This document shows, in pieces, positions 26,687-37,093 of a stretch of 64,000 nt of DNA. The notes beneath the pieces are model-generated. The model saw only the letters and a program-made list of their open reading frames with translations. It searched no databases and was not told the origin of the DNA. Origin of the DNA: IMCC45349 sp047219225. Its GTDB lineage: Bacteria; Bacteroidota; Bacteroidia; Flavobacteriales; Flavobacteriaceae. The position numbers were made by a program, and so were the translations under genes. Every line of letters begins with the position of its first letter. Within the stretch, counting starts at the first letter, position 1. Where the stretch lies: the NCBI RefSeq assembly GCF_047219225.1, contig NZ_CP178208.1, positions 2,666,001 to 2,730,000 on the forward strand, written 5' to 3'.

Positions 26687-26713
26687 AAACGCTTAAAGTA
26701 AATTTAAGCGTTT
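26687..26713 (-). terminator. Terminator behind the E1 gene
   Basis: A perfect 11-bp stem AAACGCTTAAA / TTTAAGCGTTT with a 5-base loop, followed on the minus strand by a run of T. It lies 28 bases behind the fused E1 gene. Confidence 0.85.
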
Positions 26714-26741
26714 CAATATTTATGTTTTTATTATTATTTAA

Positions 26742-29153
26742 TTACCTAAGTTTAGGATAATCTTCAGGATTTACTTCATGCATTACATTGTAAACTGCTT
26801 CAAAAATATCTTCGTTAGAAGGTTTACTAAAGTAATCACCATCTGATCCGTAAGCTGGTCTATGTTCTTTAGCGGCTAAAGTTTGTGGTTTGCTATCAAG
26901 GTAATCGTAAGCATTTTGTTCTTCAATTATCTTGTTTAAGATGTATGCTGAAGCTCCTCCAGGAACATCCTCATCAATAACCATAAGTCTGTTGGTTTTA
27001 GCAATACTCTTTACTATGTCATGGTTTAAATCAAAAGGTAATAATGACTGTATATCAATAATCTCAGCATCTATACCAACTTCTAAAAGTTCTTTAGCAA
27101 CTTCTTCTACAATGCGTAATGTTGAACCATAAGAAACTAAAGTAATGTCATTACCTTCTTTTACGGTTTCTACAACACCAATAGGAGTTTTAAATGTCCC
27201 AACATTGTTTGGCATTTTTTCCTTTAAACGATACCCATTTAAACATTCTACAACAAGTGCTGGTTGGTCACTTTCTAAAAGTGTATTGTAAAAACCAGCT
27301 GCTTTAGTCATATTTCTAGGTACAAGTACATGAATACCTCTAACTAAATTTAAAATTCCTCCCATTTGTGATCCAGAGTGCCAAATACCCTCAAGTCTAT
27401 GACCTCTAGTTCTAATAATCATAGGTGCTTTTTGCTTTCCTAATGTTCTATAGTGTAATGTAGCTAAATCGTCACTAATGATTTGAAGTGCATATAATAA
27501 ATAGTCTAGATATTGAATTTCAGCAATTGGTCTCAAACCTCTCATTGCCATTCCTATACCTTGACCTAATATGGTAGCTTCTCTAATTCCTGCATCAGAT
27601 ATTCTTAATTCTCCATATTTTTCTTGAAGTCCTTCAAGCCCTTGGTTTACATCACCAATAGTTCCTGAATCTTCACCAAATATTAATGCTTCAGGATAGT
27701 TGCTAAATATTTTATCAAAATTATCTCTAATAATAATTCTACCATCTACTAATTCAGCATCTTCATTATAAGAAGGTTTAACTTCGTCAATGTTTGTAGC
27801 ACATTTTTTTGATTCGCTATATAATAATGAACTGTATTTTGGTTGGTTGACAGCAAAGTAGTTGTCAATCCATGAAATTAATTGTTGCTTTTCGTTAGAA
27901 TTTTCAAAAGCTATATAACGTAGTGTTTTTCTAGCTGTAGAAGCAATGTCTTTTCTAAGTGGCTCATCAATAGCTTGTAAGTCATTAGTAAGTTTATTGA
28001 TAAATACTTTATTTGAGCTACTAGACGCTACTTTGTTTAATAAAGAAATTAGTTGTTGTTGTTCCTCTTTTATAGGTGTGATAAAAGCGTTCCAAGCAGC
28101 TTTTTTACCTTCTCTAACTTTTCTTTTTAAATTTTTATCAATTGTAGTAAGTTCTTCTTCTGTAGCAATGTCATTAGAAACAATCCACTCTCTCAACTTA
28201 GAGATACAGTCATGTTCTTTTTCCCATTTAAGACGATCTGCACTTTTATAACGTTCGTGAGAACCAGAGGTTGAGTGTCCTTGAGGTTGTGTTAGTTCGT
28301 CTACGTGAATAAGTACAGGAACATGTTCTTGTCTAGCAATTTCACTTGCTTTTTCGTAAGTGTTAATTAGCTCAACATAATCCCAACCTTTTACTCTTAA
28401 AATTTCATAACCATTTCCTTTATCGTCTCTTTGGAAACCTTTTAAAATTTCAGAAATATTTTCTTTGGTAGTTTGGTGTCTTGCATGTACAGAAATTCCA
28501 TATTCATCATCCCAAACACTAATAACCATAGGTACTTGTAATACTCCAGCAGCATTAATGGTCTCAAAAAATAGCCCTTCACTTGTACTTGCGTTACCAA
28601 TAGTTCCCCATGCAACTTCATTACCTTTTACAGAAAAATTAGTGGTATTTATACCTTTTACGTTTCTATAGATTTTAGATGCTTGTGCTAAACCTAATAA
28701 ACGAGGCATTTGTCCAGCAGTAGGTGAAATATCAGCACTAGAATTTTTTTGTTTAGTAAGATCTTTCCAATTATAATTTTCATCAAGACTATGCGTTCCA
28801 AAATGTCCACCCATTTGCCTACCAGCACTCATTGGGTCGTTTTTAATATCAGCATGGGCATACAATCCTGCAAAAAACTGCTCTATAGTTAATTGACCAA
28901 TAGCCATCATAAATGTTTGGTCTCTATAATAACCAGATCTGAAATCACCATTTTTAAAAGCTTTTGCCCAAGCTAACTGAGGGATTTCTTTACCATCACC
29001 AAAAATTCCAAATTTAGCTTTACCTGTTAAAACTTCACGACGACCTAGTAAACTACATTCTCTACTTGTAACAGCTATTGTGTAATCATTAAGGATTTCC
29101 TTTTTAAAATCTGTATATGTGATGTCTTTGGTAATGTCTTGATTTGTTTGCAT
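26742..29153 (-). CDS. Fused alpha/beta E1 of a 2-oxoacid dehydrogenase complex
   Basis: This 803-residue protein joins both E1 subunits. The N-terminal half is E1 alpha and binds thiamine diphosphate (GRQMGGHFGTHS, GNASTSEGLFFETINAAGVL and VWDDEYGISVH). The C-terminal half is E1 beta (FGEDSGTIGDVNQGLEGL, SDAGIREATILGQGIGMAMR, VIDEDVPGGASAYIL). It decarboxylates a 2-oxo acid and acylates the lipoyl group of E2. The substrate, branched-chain 2-oxo acid or pyruvate, cannot be fixed here. E2 and E3 are not in the window. The ATG at 29153 is preferred to one 51 bases upstream. A canonical promoter precedes it. Confidence 0.92.
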   Translation of the reverse strand: MQTNQDITKDITYTDFKKEILNDYTIAVTSRECSLLGRREVLTGKAKFGIFGDGKEIPQLAWAKAFKNGDFRSGYYRDQTFMMAIGQLTIEQFFAGLYAHADIKNDPMSAGRQMGGHFGTHSLDENYNWKDLTKQKNSSADISPTAGQMPRLLGLAQASKIYRNVKGINTTNFSVKGNEVAWGTIGNASTSEGLFFETINAAGVLQVPMVISVWDDEYGISVHARHQTTKENISEILKGFQRDDKGNGYEILRVKGWDYVELINTYEKASEIARQEHVPVLIHVDELTQPQGHSTSGSHERYKSADRLKWEKEHDCISKLREWIVSNDIATEEELTTIDKNLKRKVREGKKAAWNAFITPIKEEQQQLISLLNKVASSSSNKVFINKLTNDLQAIDEPLRKDIASTARKTLRYIAFENSNEKQQLISWIDNYFAVNQPKYSSLLYSESKKCATNIDEVKPSYNEDAELVDGRIIIRDNFDKIFSNYPEALIFGEDSGTIGDVNQGLEGLQEKYGELRISDAGIREATILGQGIGMAMRGLRPIAEIQYLDYLLYALQIISDDLATLHYRTLGKQKAPMIIRTRGHRLEGIWHSGSQMGGILNLVRGIHVLVPRNMTKAAGFYNTLLESDQPALVVECLNGYRLKEKMPNNVGTFKTPIGVVETVKEGNDITLVSYGSTLRIVEEVAKELLEVGIDAEIIDIQSLLPFDLNHDIVKSIAKTNRLMVIDEDVPGGASAYILNKIIEEQNAYDYLDSKPQTLAAKEHRPAYGSDGDYFSKPSNEDIFEAVYNVMHEVNPEDYPKLR

Positions 29154-29173
29154 AATCGAATTTTGATGTGCTA

Positions 29174-29204
29174 CAAAAGTAGTTAATTCAAGTCGCTTAT
29201 GCAA
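29174..29204 (-). promoter_or_regulatory. Promoter of the E1 gene
   Basis: On the minus strand TTG (29202-29204), a 20-base spacer and TACTTTTG (29174-29181) fit the Bacteroidota sigma-A pattern of a -33 TTG and a -7 TAnnTTTG. The expected start point lies about 15 bases before the ATG at 29153. Confidence 0.65.
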
Positions 29205-29326
29205 TACTGTTAAATGTTAATTTATTGTCAAATAATTAACAAAAGTGCATTTTAAATGTTTATTTTTTAAATTATATTAAAAATATGCAGTTCTGTTAAG
29301 AAATGTGTAATTCTAGGATTGATAGA

Positions 29327-32164
29327 TTAATACCATTTTCTTCTAAATAACCCAAATAATGATTCAGGGTCAACAGTAAAAACGAATCTAATCTTTTGAT
29401 CGTAATTAGGTTGTGCAATTTCCCAACCTAAATTTGAGTAAACAGGAAAATATATCTCGAAGTAATCAGTAACTAAATCTAATCTAATACCAGAATCGTA
29501 AACAAACTTAGGGGAATGGTGTTTGTTTTTTACAAAACCAATGTCGCCATAGGCTTGTATATAACGCCATATAGTAGTACTAGTGTTCATTGTTGTTATC
29601 CACTGGTTTGCATATGGTGTATCTAACATAGATTTAAAACCACCTTCGGCTATAATTAATTGTTGGCTAAATATTCCTGAGTCTTCAGAACGTCCTAGGT
29701 AGTTGTAGTCAAACAAATAATCGGTTGGTCTGTCTAAGGCAAAGTTGAAATAGGTTAGGTTTTCTGGGTTTTTGTTATACAAAAATGTACCAGCGAAAAA
29801 TCTTAAGTTGATTTGCCTATTGCTTTCGAATAACTTTCTGTATTCATAATTAAAAGATAGTTTTCCGAATTTTTCTGACAATTGAAAATCTGCAAACCAT
29901 TTATTGTAGTCTATTAATCCTGGTGTTGTATTAATATATCTAGCATTAAAAATTTTGTAATCAGGTTCTGGGTTTTCTACTATATTGTTTATGTCTTCAT
30001 CTTTTGAAATATCTACATATCTAAAGTTTAATGCTTGATATTTATTTGATCTAAAATCGTTTTTATCTCTAAAATTAAAAGTTAGGTAAGGCGATAATAC
30101 AGTTGCAAATAAATCTTCTGCATATGATGAGTGTGAAGCTGAGAAACCATATGTTATGTTGTATAGGTTTTTATCTTCAATCATTTGGTTGTAATAAATG
30201 GAAACACCACCAGTTAAAGCCTTTGATTTTAAACTATAATTAGGAGAAATACTATAGTTGAATGGCTTTCTTAAAAGAGTTTTATTGTTAAAATTACCTC
30301 CAACTGTTACACCATCGTAAATATTTCTAAATTCTAAAATAGGCATTACAAATACTTGATTGTAGTATGGGTCTTCAACATCTTGAAAAAGTCTAAGTTG
30401 TAATGGTTTGTTATTAAAAAAGAAACCTTTTAGTGATTTCCAATTATCTCTTAAGTTAAATTCAGGTATAGTGTTGTCGTAATTTAAAACTAACTTGTTT
30501 ATATCTTTTCTTGGTATAGTATAAGTTCTTTCAGTTGCGATGTCGTTAATCCATGTTTTAGAAATAATAGAGTCATTATTTAATGTAAACAATGAAATAG
30601 GAACATTGGTTTCTCTTTTATTTTTTATGGTGAATGTTATTGAATCTTCTGTTTTTATTAGCTTCTTAATCTTGAAATCAATTTTTTTTCTTGATTGTAC
30701 ATAAGTATTAAAAAACCAGTTTAAATCTTTACTAGTTTTGGTTTTTAGCAATGTTTCAAAATCCTTAGGAGAAGTAGGGTTTATTTTGTTTTGTACTAAA
30801 TACTCTAATATACTACTTTGCAAAATATCTGCATTGAGGTAATCTTCAAGATATTTTAAACCAACTCCAGCTTTGTATTTATTAGCTAAATTTTTATTGA
30901 ACTTTAATAAAGAGTCCTTAGCCATACTAAGTGGTTGGTCTCTATTTGTTCTAGCCATATGCATATATGTAAGGCCATATTGTGCATTGAAATCTAAGTC
31001 AGCTATATGAAAAGATCTCACACCCCAAATTTTTGCAAGTGACCCAATTAATTTTGTATTTGGATAATGTTCTTCAATATATTTTATTAAAAAATAAGTT
31101 TCTAAACCATCTTTTAACCAATGATCTTTTCTAGGATCAATTAGTAATGTGTTATCTAAGTAATTGCTTATAGTGTTTTTTAAAAGCAATAATTCAAATT
31201 GAAAATTTTTAGGAAAAGGTCTAATAAAATCTGGCAATTGATTTAAGCCATAGATTGGATTTTTTTTAGCGTCAATAGCAGAAACTATAATTTTATTATG
31301 AGGATACTTTCCTAAATTACGTGAAATAAACTCAGTAATTTTATCAGTAATTATCGCTTTATCTGTTGGATTAAGACCTTTTTCTTTAATGTTAGATACA
31401 ATTGATAAATAGTCTGTTTGAATAGTTCTGTAAATAGGTAGTTTATTTAAAAACAGCTTACTGTCTATTCTATTTTTTCCAGTAAATATAATAGTTTGTG
31501 TTGTTTGATTTTGTGTTGTTTTTACTAAATCTAGTTCGGTAGTAGCTACATAATTTTTTGGGATTTCAATTTGTAAGTTGATGTTAGCTTTTGGAGTGTA
31601 ATAATCATCAAGATTTTTATTACTGTAGGCTAACCATTTTCCATCTTTATAAACTGATGGTGTTAGATACCAATATTTTAAATTATACTCTTTTAGAGGT
31701 GTAACACCATATCTAGTAAATTTATCACTTTGAATTTTAACATTGTAATTAATATGAAGCTTTACCGCTTGTTGTGGTGCTATATAATTAGAAAGCTCAA
31801 CTTTTACTATATCTGGATGATGTTCAAGATATTCATAATGTAGGCTTTGTTTGTTATCATCCTCTAAGCCAGTTATTACGGTAAAACCTCTTTCTTCATT
31901 TTTAGCAAAGTGAAACTTTGTACTGTATTCTTCTGCAAAACGTTCGGCTAATGGTGTTTTTTTAGTAGAAAAACTATTGTTCCAGTCGTTTAAGTAGATT
32001 GTCTTTAAAGTATCATTAGAATTGTTCTTATACTCAATAAACTGTTTAATTTTTATAAAATCTTTATCTACATCAAACGTTGCGTTTATATCTATTTTAT
32101 TCTGAGAAACAGTAATAAAAGGACATATAAGCAGTAATAATATGTAGGCAAACTTAGGTTTCAA
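29327..32164 (-). CDS. M1-like (gluzincin) pseudo-peptidase with outer-membrane barrel
   Basis: A 945-residue exported protein with signal peptide (1-20). Residues about 25-500 follow the M1 aminopeptidase plan: an N-terminal beta domain, then YGLNQLPDF near 305 where M1 enzymes have GAMEN, and HWLKDGLETY at 348-357 where they have WLNEGFA.Y. The HExxH zinc motif is not present: the matching place reads FQFELLLLKN (321-330), and the third ligand Glu is Asp352. Catalysis is therefore unlikely. The last about 370 residues look like an outer-membrane beta-barrel ending in FGLFRRKWY. The gene touches the T9SS cargo gene upstream (0-base gap). Confidence 0.75.
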   Translation of the reverse strand: MKPKFAYILLLLICPFITVSQNKIDINATFDVDKDFIKIKQFIEYKNNSNDTLKTIYLNDWNNSFSTKKTPLAERFAEEYSTKFHFAKNEERGFTVITGLEDDNKQSLHYEYLEHHPDIVKVELSNYIAPQQAVKLHINYNVKIQSDKFTRYGVTPLKEYNLKYWYLTPSVYKDGKWLAYSNKNLDDYYTPKANINLQIEIPKNYVATTELDLVKTTQNQTTQTIIFTGKNRIDSKLFLNKLPIYRTIQTDYLSIVSNIKEKGLNPTDKAIITDKITEFISRNLGKYPHNKIIVSAIDAKKNPIYGLNQLPDFIRPFPKNFQFELLLLKNTISNYLDNTLLIDPRKDHWLKDGLETYFLIKYIEEHYPNTKLIGSLAKIWGVRSFHIADLDFNAQYGLTYMHMARTNRDQPLSMAKDSLLKFNKNLANKYKAGVGLKYLEDYLNADILQSSILEYLVQNKINPTSPKDFETLLKTKTSKDLNWFFNTYVQSRKKIDFKIKKLIKTEDSITFTIKNKRETNVPISLFTLNNDSIISKTWINDIATERTYTIPRKDINKLVLNYDNTIPEFNLRDNWKSLKGFFFNNKPLQLRLFQDVEDPYYNQVFVMPILEFRNIYDGVTVGGNFNNKTLLRKPFNYSISPNYSLKSKALTGGVSIYYNQMIEDKNLYNITYGFSASHSSYAEDLFATVLSPYLTFNFRDKNDFRSNKYQALNFRYVDISKDEDINNIVENPEPDYKIFNARYINTTPGLIDYNKWFADFQLSEKFGKLSFNYEYRKLFESNRQINLRFFAGTFLYNKNPENLTYFNFALDRPTDYLFDYNYLGRSEDSGIFSQQLIIAEGGFKSMLDTPYANQWITTMNTSTTIWRYIQAYGDIGFVKNKHHSPKFVYDSGIRLDLVTDYFEIYFPVYSNLGWEIAQPNYDQKIRFVFTVDPESLFGLFRRKWY

Positions 32165-33424
32165 TTATAACTTAATAAACTTTAAAGGTTTTATGTTTTG
32201 TTGTGAAATTACATAGTAAATACCAGATGATAGATTAGACACATCAATACTAACTCTACTGTTGTTATTAGTATTGATTTCTAAAATTTGTTGTCCTAAA
32301 GTATTTGTAATTGCAATTTTTTTCTCACCTAAAATAGCATTTTTTATGTTAAGTTCTAATTTATTGTCTATTAGATTACCTCCAATAAATGCAATATTGT
32401 TTTCAACATTATGCTTTGGAATACTTAGACTTTCATTTGTTTGTAGTTGTAATGTTACAGGTAAATGGTCACTAAAATAGTATAGTGCATTTCTAATAGT
32501 TGCATTAAAATCACTTCCAGCACAATCATTTGAGTTTATTTCAGAATTAAAACAATTAACATTATTGTTGTTACCATATACTTGGTAAGAATCATTTACA
32601 TAAAAAATATCAGGATTGGTTAACATGTTTTCTGAAGTTAAAATAAAATCAAACCTATCATCAAACCCACCAGTAGCACCGCCTAAGCCAGATTGTGTTC
32701 TAGTAGATTGTGTAAAAACGTCTAGATAATTAATATTATTATGCCAACTCCCAGATCTATTAATTGGGTCTACAAATGTTATGTTGTTAGTATTGTCTAA
32801 TAATTCTTGATAAGCAGGCTCAGAGTTTGTGTACAAGTTTAAATCGCCACCTAAAATATTATAGCTGTCACTAGGCAAGGTTTCAAGATAATCTACAAAA
32901 TCATTAACCATTGCTAAACGTATGTTTTGATTATCTGTACCACTTGAAGATTTTAAATGTGTCACAAATACATTTATTCTAATAGGGTTTGTGTTTTGAT
33001 TAGTTGTATTGAGCTTTAAGGTGTAATGATTAAAATCACGATATAGTGTGGAAACTTCTGTTTGAGATTCTAAGATAAATTTTGAGCTATCATAATAAAC
33101 CATATTTTGTAGGTCGTTTTGATTTCCAATATCATCGTCTGATGTGTTAGGAACAAAAAGAGCTCTTTGTATACTAGGGTTTTCGGCTTGTAAAATAGCT
33201 AAAATATTATCTGCACCTTCTTCATTGTTTAATTCACAAATCATAAACAAATCTGGTTGGTAATCATCTAAAATTGTTTCAAGATGTTGAATTCTTGAAG
33301 CTGGTTGTTGCAAAGGGTAATTTAACACATTGTAAAACATTACATTAAATGTTTCTTGTGCAAGAATATGATTGCTGAATAAAATGCAGCAACAAGCTAA
33401 AGTAGTTAATATACTTTTTTTCAT
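32165..33424 (-). CDS. Secreted endonuclease/exonuclease/phosphatase-fold protein with T9SS sorting domain
   Basis: A 419-residue exported protein with a Sec signal peptide (residues 1-22). The EEP fold is visible: FNVMFYNVLNYPL at the start, ICELNNEEGADNI with the metal-binding Glu, VTHLKSSSG, LGGDLNLYTNSEPAY and YFSDHLPVTLQ. It should be a phosphodiesterase or nuclease, substrate unknown. The last about 75 residues form a type A T9SS C-terminal domain (KIAITNTLGQQILEINTN, then VSNLSSGIYYV), so the protein is exported across the outer membrane. The barrel gene follows directly. Confidence 0.9.
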   Translation of the reverse strand: MKKSILTTLACCCILFSNHILAQETFNVMFYNVLNYPLQQPASRIQHLETILDDYQPDLFMICELNNEEGADNILAILQAENPSIQRALFVPNTSDDDIGNQNDLQNMVYYDSSKFILESQTEVSTLYRDFNHYTLKLNTTNQNTNPIRINVFVTHLKSSSGTDNQNIRLAMVNDFVDYLETLPSDSYNILGGDLNLYTNSEPAYQELLDNTNNITFVDPINRSGSWHNNINYLDVFTQSTRTQSGLGGATGGFDDRFDFILTSENMLTNPDIFYVNDSYQVYGNNNNVNCFNSEINSNDCAGSDFNATIRNALYYFSDHLPVTLQLQTNESLSIPKHNVENNIAFIGGNLIDNKLELNIKNAILGEKKIAITNTLGQQILEINTNNNSRVSIDVSNLSSGIYYVISQQNIKPLKFIKL

Positions 33425-33451
33425 TTTAGGGAGAATATGTGCTATTATAGA

Positions 33452-34138
33452 TTAAAAGTTTGGACTCAGTCTATATTGCTTGTAGAATGCGTCTAAAATT
33501 TCAATTACTTCTTCACTTGTATCTACTAGATGTATTAAATCTAAATCGGTTGCACTAATATTGCCAAATTTATCTAGTACTGTTGATTTTATCCAATCAA
33601 GTATTCCTTCCCAAAAATCTGTTCCGTATAATATGATTGGGAATTTTTCAATTTTGTTAGTCTGTATTAGTGTAATGGCTTCAAATAATTCATCTAAAGT
33701 GCCAAAACCACCAGGCATTACAACAAACCCTTGAGAATATTTAACAAACATTACTTTTCTAACAAAAAAGTAATCAAAGTCTAAACATTTATCTGAATCT
33801 ATATAAGGGTTGTCATGTTGCTCGAAAGGTAATTCAATATTTAATCCAACTGATGTACCTCCAGCTAAATGAGCACCTTTATTACCAGCCTCCATAATTC
33901 CAGGGCCTCCACCAGTAATAACGCCATATCCAGCTTCAACAATACCTTTTGCAACCTCTACCGATTCTTTATAATATTTATCTTCAGGTTTTGTTCTTGC
34001 TGATCCAAAAATAGAAATACAAGGTCCTATTTTGCTCATTTTTTCAAATCCATTAACAAACTCACCCATGATTTTAAAAATTGCCCAAGAGTCGTTTGTC
34101 TTTATCTCATTCCATCCTTTGTGATGTTGTTTTCTCAT
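33452..34138 (-). CDS. LOG-family nucleotide hydrolase
   Basis: A 228-residue Rossmann-fold protein of the TIGR00730/LOG family. The signature PGGFGTLDELFEAITLIQT (about 152-170) and GVITGGGPGIMEAGNKGAH (about 74-92) are intact. LOG proteins cleave ribose from nucleoside 5'-monophosphates; in bacteria they are often annotated as cytokinin riboside 5'-monophosphate phosphoribohydrolases. It lies 21 bases downstream of uvrA on the same strand. Confidence 0.9.
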   Translation of the reverse strand: MRKQHHKGWNEIKTNDSWAIFKIMGEFVNGFEKMSKIGPCISIFGSARTKPEDKYYKESVEVAKGIVEAGYGVITGGGPGIMEAGNKGAHLAGGTSVGLNIELPFEQHDNPYIDSDKCLDFDYFFVRKVMFVKYSQGFVVMPGGFGTLDELFEAITLIQTNKIEKFPIILYGTDFWEGILDWIKSTVLDKFGNISATDLDLIHLVDTSEEVIEILDAFYKQYRLSPNF

Positions 34139-34159
34139 ATTGTATTTTAATTTAACACG

Positions 34160-36991
34160 CTAATGTAACTCTTTTTTGAGGAATTTAGCTGTGTGACTTG
34201 TTTTGTGTTTAATAATTTGTTCTGGAGTGCCTTCTGCAACAATTTCCCCACCACCTTTTCCACCTTCATGACCTATGTCAATAATATGGTCAACAGTTTT
34301 TATAACGTCTAAATTATGCTCGATTATAAGTACAGTGTTTCCTTTGTTTACTAACTTATTAAGCACTTCCATAAGCACTCTAATGTCTTCAAAATGTAAC
34401 CCTGTAGTTGGTTCGTCAAGAATATAGAAAGTATTTCCAGTATCTCGTTTACTTAATTCGGTTGCTAACTTTATGCGTTGTGCCTCACCACCAGAAAGTG
34501 TAGTACTTTGTTGTCCAAGAGTAATGTAACCTAAACCTACATCTTGTATGGTTTTTAGTTTGCGGTAAATTTTAGGAATATGCTCAAAGAATTCAACTGC
34601 TTCTTCAATAGTCATATTAAGCACATCGCTAATAGATTTTCCTTTGTAGCGAATTTCTAAGGTTTCTCTATTAAAGCGTTTTCCTTGACAAGTTTCGCAC
34701 TCCACATAAACATCTGGTAAAAAGTTCATTTCAATAACTCGTAAACCACCACCTTTACAAGTTTCGCAACGTCCACCAGCTACGTTAAAGCTAAAACGTC
34801 CAGGTTTATAGCCTCTAATCATAGCTTCAGGGATTTTAGCAAATAAGCTGCGTATTTCACTAAATGTTCCTGTGTAAGTAGCAGGATTACTTCTTGGAGT
34901 TCTACCAATTGGAGATTGGTTAATATCAATTACTTTATCTATATGCTCTAAACCTTCAATTTTCTTATATGGCATAGGTGTTTTAACACCATTAAAGTAA
35001 TAGTTGTTTAAAATAGGATAGAGGGTTTCGTTAATTAAAGTAGATTTTCCGCTTCCTGAAACTCCAGTAACACCAATCATTTTTCCTAATGGAATTTTTA
35101 GTGTCACATTTTTTAAGTTATTACCAGTACAACCAGTAAGTTTTATAGTTTTACCGTTTCCTTTTCTACGTTCCTTAGGTATTTCAATAGCTTTGGTGCC
35201 ATTTAAATAATCGGCAGTTAGTGTATGGTATTTTAATAGCTCTTTTGGTGAGCCTTCGCTAATAATTTCGCCTCCATGTTTTCCTGCTTCAGGACCAATA
35301 TCAATTACGTGATCAGCATGTTCAATCATGTCCTTATCATGCTCAACAACAATAACGGAGTTTCCTATGTCACGAAGTGAAATTAATGAGTTGATTAATT
35401 TTTCATTATCACGTTGATGCAATCCAATACTAGGTTCGTCTAAGATATAAAGTACACCTACCAATTGAGAACCAATTTGTGTTGCTAATCTAATACGTTG
35501 TGCTTCACCACCAGAGAGCGATTTTGAGCTTCTATCTATAGTTAAATAGTCTAAACCTACATCTAACAAAAACTGTACACGCGCTCTAATTTCTTTAGTG
35601 ATTTCAGCAGAAATTGTTTTTTGCTTATCAGATAAATGACTGTCTAAATCATTAAACCAAGTAGCTAAATCAACAATATCCATATTAGCTAATTCTGATA
35701 TGTTTTTACTATTAACCTTAAAGTAAAGCGATTCTTTTTTTAATCGTGAGCCTTCACATGTAGGACATTTTACTTTATCCATAAAGTCTTTAGCCCAACG
35801 TTTTATAGAGGTAGATTCGGCATTTTTGTACTGACTTTCAATAAAATTTGCAATACCTTCAAAATCGATACTGTAATTTCTAGCGACACCAAGTGTTTTA
35901 CTTTCTACTGTAAATTTTTCGTTACCACCATAAAGAATCATTTCTATGGCTTCAGCTGGTATTTTTTTAATAGGATCTGCTAAGTCAAAGTTAAAGCGTT
36001 GAGCAATGAGCTCTAACTGCTTAAAAATCCATGAATTTTTTTTGGGTCCTTGTGGTGCTAAACCTCCATTTTGAATTGATATGGAGTCGTCTGGAATAAT
36101 CTTGTCTTTGTTGACTTGATAAAGCGTACCAATACCATTACAGTTGCTACATGCACCTTTAGGAGAGTTAAACGAAAAGTTGTTTGGCTCTGGATTTGGA
36201 TACGAAATTCCAGAACTAGGACACATTAAGTTTCTACTAAAATAGCGTACTTCATTTGTGTCGTGGTCAATAACCATTAGCACATTATCACCATGATACA
36301 TGGCTGTGTTAATACTTTCGGTTAAACGTTTTTGGTTATCGTCTGTAGTATCAACTTTTAACCTGTCTATAACAATTTCTATATCATGAGTTTTGTATCT
36401 GTCAAGTTTCATGCCTTTTACAAGGTCACGAATCTCACCATCAGTACGTACTTTTACAAAACCTTGTTTAGCAATTTGCTCAAATAATTCGCGATAATGT
36501 CCTTTTCTTGAGCGAATAACTGGGGCTAAAATATTGATGCGTTTTCCGTTAAAACTTTCGGTAATTAAAGCTTTGATTTGCTCATCGTTATAGCTTACCA
36601 TTTTTTCGCCAGTATTGTAACTATATGCGTCACTTGCGCGTGCAAAAAGTAAGCGTAAAAAATCGTAAATCTCAGTAATAGTACCTACTGTAGAACGTGG
36701 TGATTTACTGGTTGTTTTTTGCTCAATAGCAATAACAGGAGATAAGCCATCAATTTTATCAACATCTGGACGCTCCAATCCTCCTAAAAATTGACGTGCA
36801 TAAGCCGAAAACGTTTCAATGTAACGACGTTGTCCTTCGGCATAAATAGTATCGAAAGCTAAAGAGGATTTTCCACTACCAGAAAGCCCAGTAATTACTA
36901 CTAATTTTTCTCTTGGAATAGTAACATCAATGTTTTTAAGATTGTGAACTCTAGCTCCTTTAACTTCAATTTGTTCTTCTGTTTGACTCAT
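34160..36991 (-). CDS. uvrA: Excinuclease ABC subunit UvrA
   Basis: UvrA recognises DNA lesions in nucleotide excision repair. The 943-residue protein has two ABC ATPase modules. The first Walker A is GLSGSGKSSLAFDT near 35, and the second is GVSGSGKSTLINET near 645. Zinc fingers with CPTCEGSR and CETCKGGG...CETCQGKR are present, and both signature motifs read LSGGEAQRIRLA and LSGGEAQRIKLA. The ATG at 36991 is chosen (MSQTEEQIEVKGARVHNLKN); the extra upstream MRLCHI is not conserved. The LOG gene follows. Confidence 0.97.
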   Translation of the reverse strand: MSQTEEQIEVKGARVHNLKNIDVTIPREKLVVITGLSGSGKSSLAFDTIYAEGQRRYIETFSAYARQFLGGLERPDVDKIDGLSPVIAIEQKTTSKSPRSTVGTITEIYDFLRLLFARASDAYSYNTGEKMVSYNDEQIKALITESFNGKRINILAPVIRSRKGHYRELFEQIAKQGFVKVRTDGEIRDLVKGMKLDRYKTHDIEIVIDRLKVDTTDDNQKRLTESINTAMYHGDNVLMVIDHDTNEVRYFSRNLMCPSSGISYPNPEPNNFSFNSPKGACSNCNGIGTLYQVNKDKIIPDDSISIQNGGLAPQGPKKNSWIFKQLELIAQRFNFDLADPIKKIPAEAIEMILYGGNEKFTVESKTLGVARNYSIDFEGIANFIESQYKNAESTSIKRWAKDFMDKVKCPTCEGSRLKKESLYFKVNSKNISELANMDIVDLATWFNDLDSHLSDKQKTISAEITKEIRARVQFLLDVGLDYLTIDRSSKSLSGGEAQRIRLATQIGSQLVGVLYILDEPSIGLHQRDNEKLINSLISLRDIGNSVIVVEHDKDMIEHADHVIDIGPEAGKHGGEIISEGSPKELLKYHTLTADYLNGTKAIEIPKERRKGNGKTIKLTGCTGNNLKNVTLKIPLGKMIGVTGVSGSGKSTLINETLYPILNNYYFNGVKTPMPYKKIEGLEHIDKVIDINQSPIGRTPRSNPATYTGTFSEIRSLFAKIPEAMIRGYKPGRFSFNVAGGRCETCKGGGLRVIEMNFLPDVYVECETCQGKRFNRETLEIRYKGKSISDVLNMTIEEAVEFFEHIPKIYRKLKTIQDVGLGYITLGQQSTTLSGGEAQRIKLATELSKRDTGNTFYILDEPTTGLHFEDIRVLMEVLNKLVNKGNTVLIIEHNLDVIKTVDHIIDIGHEGGKGGGEIVAEGTPEQIIKHKTSHTAKFLKKELH

Positions 36992-37093
36992 AATATGGCA
37001 AAGTCGCAAAGTTACAATTTTAGTTGTTAATTTCTTGTGAAGGATTGCTTTAGATTTAGTATAATTGTCAACAGTATTTTAAAATTAGCTATT

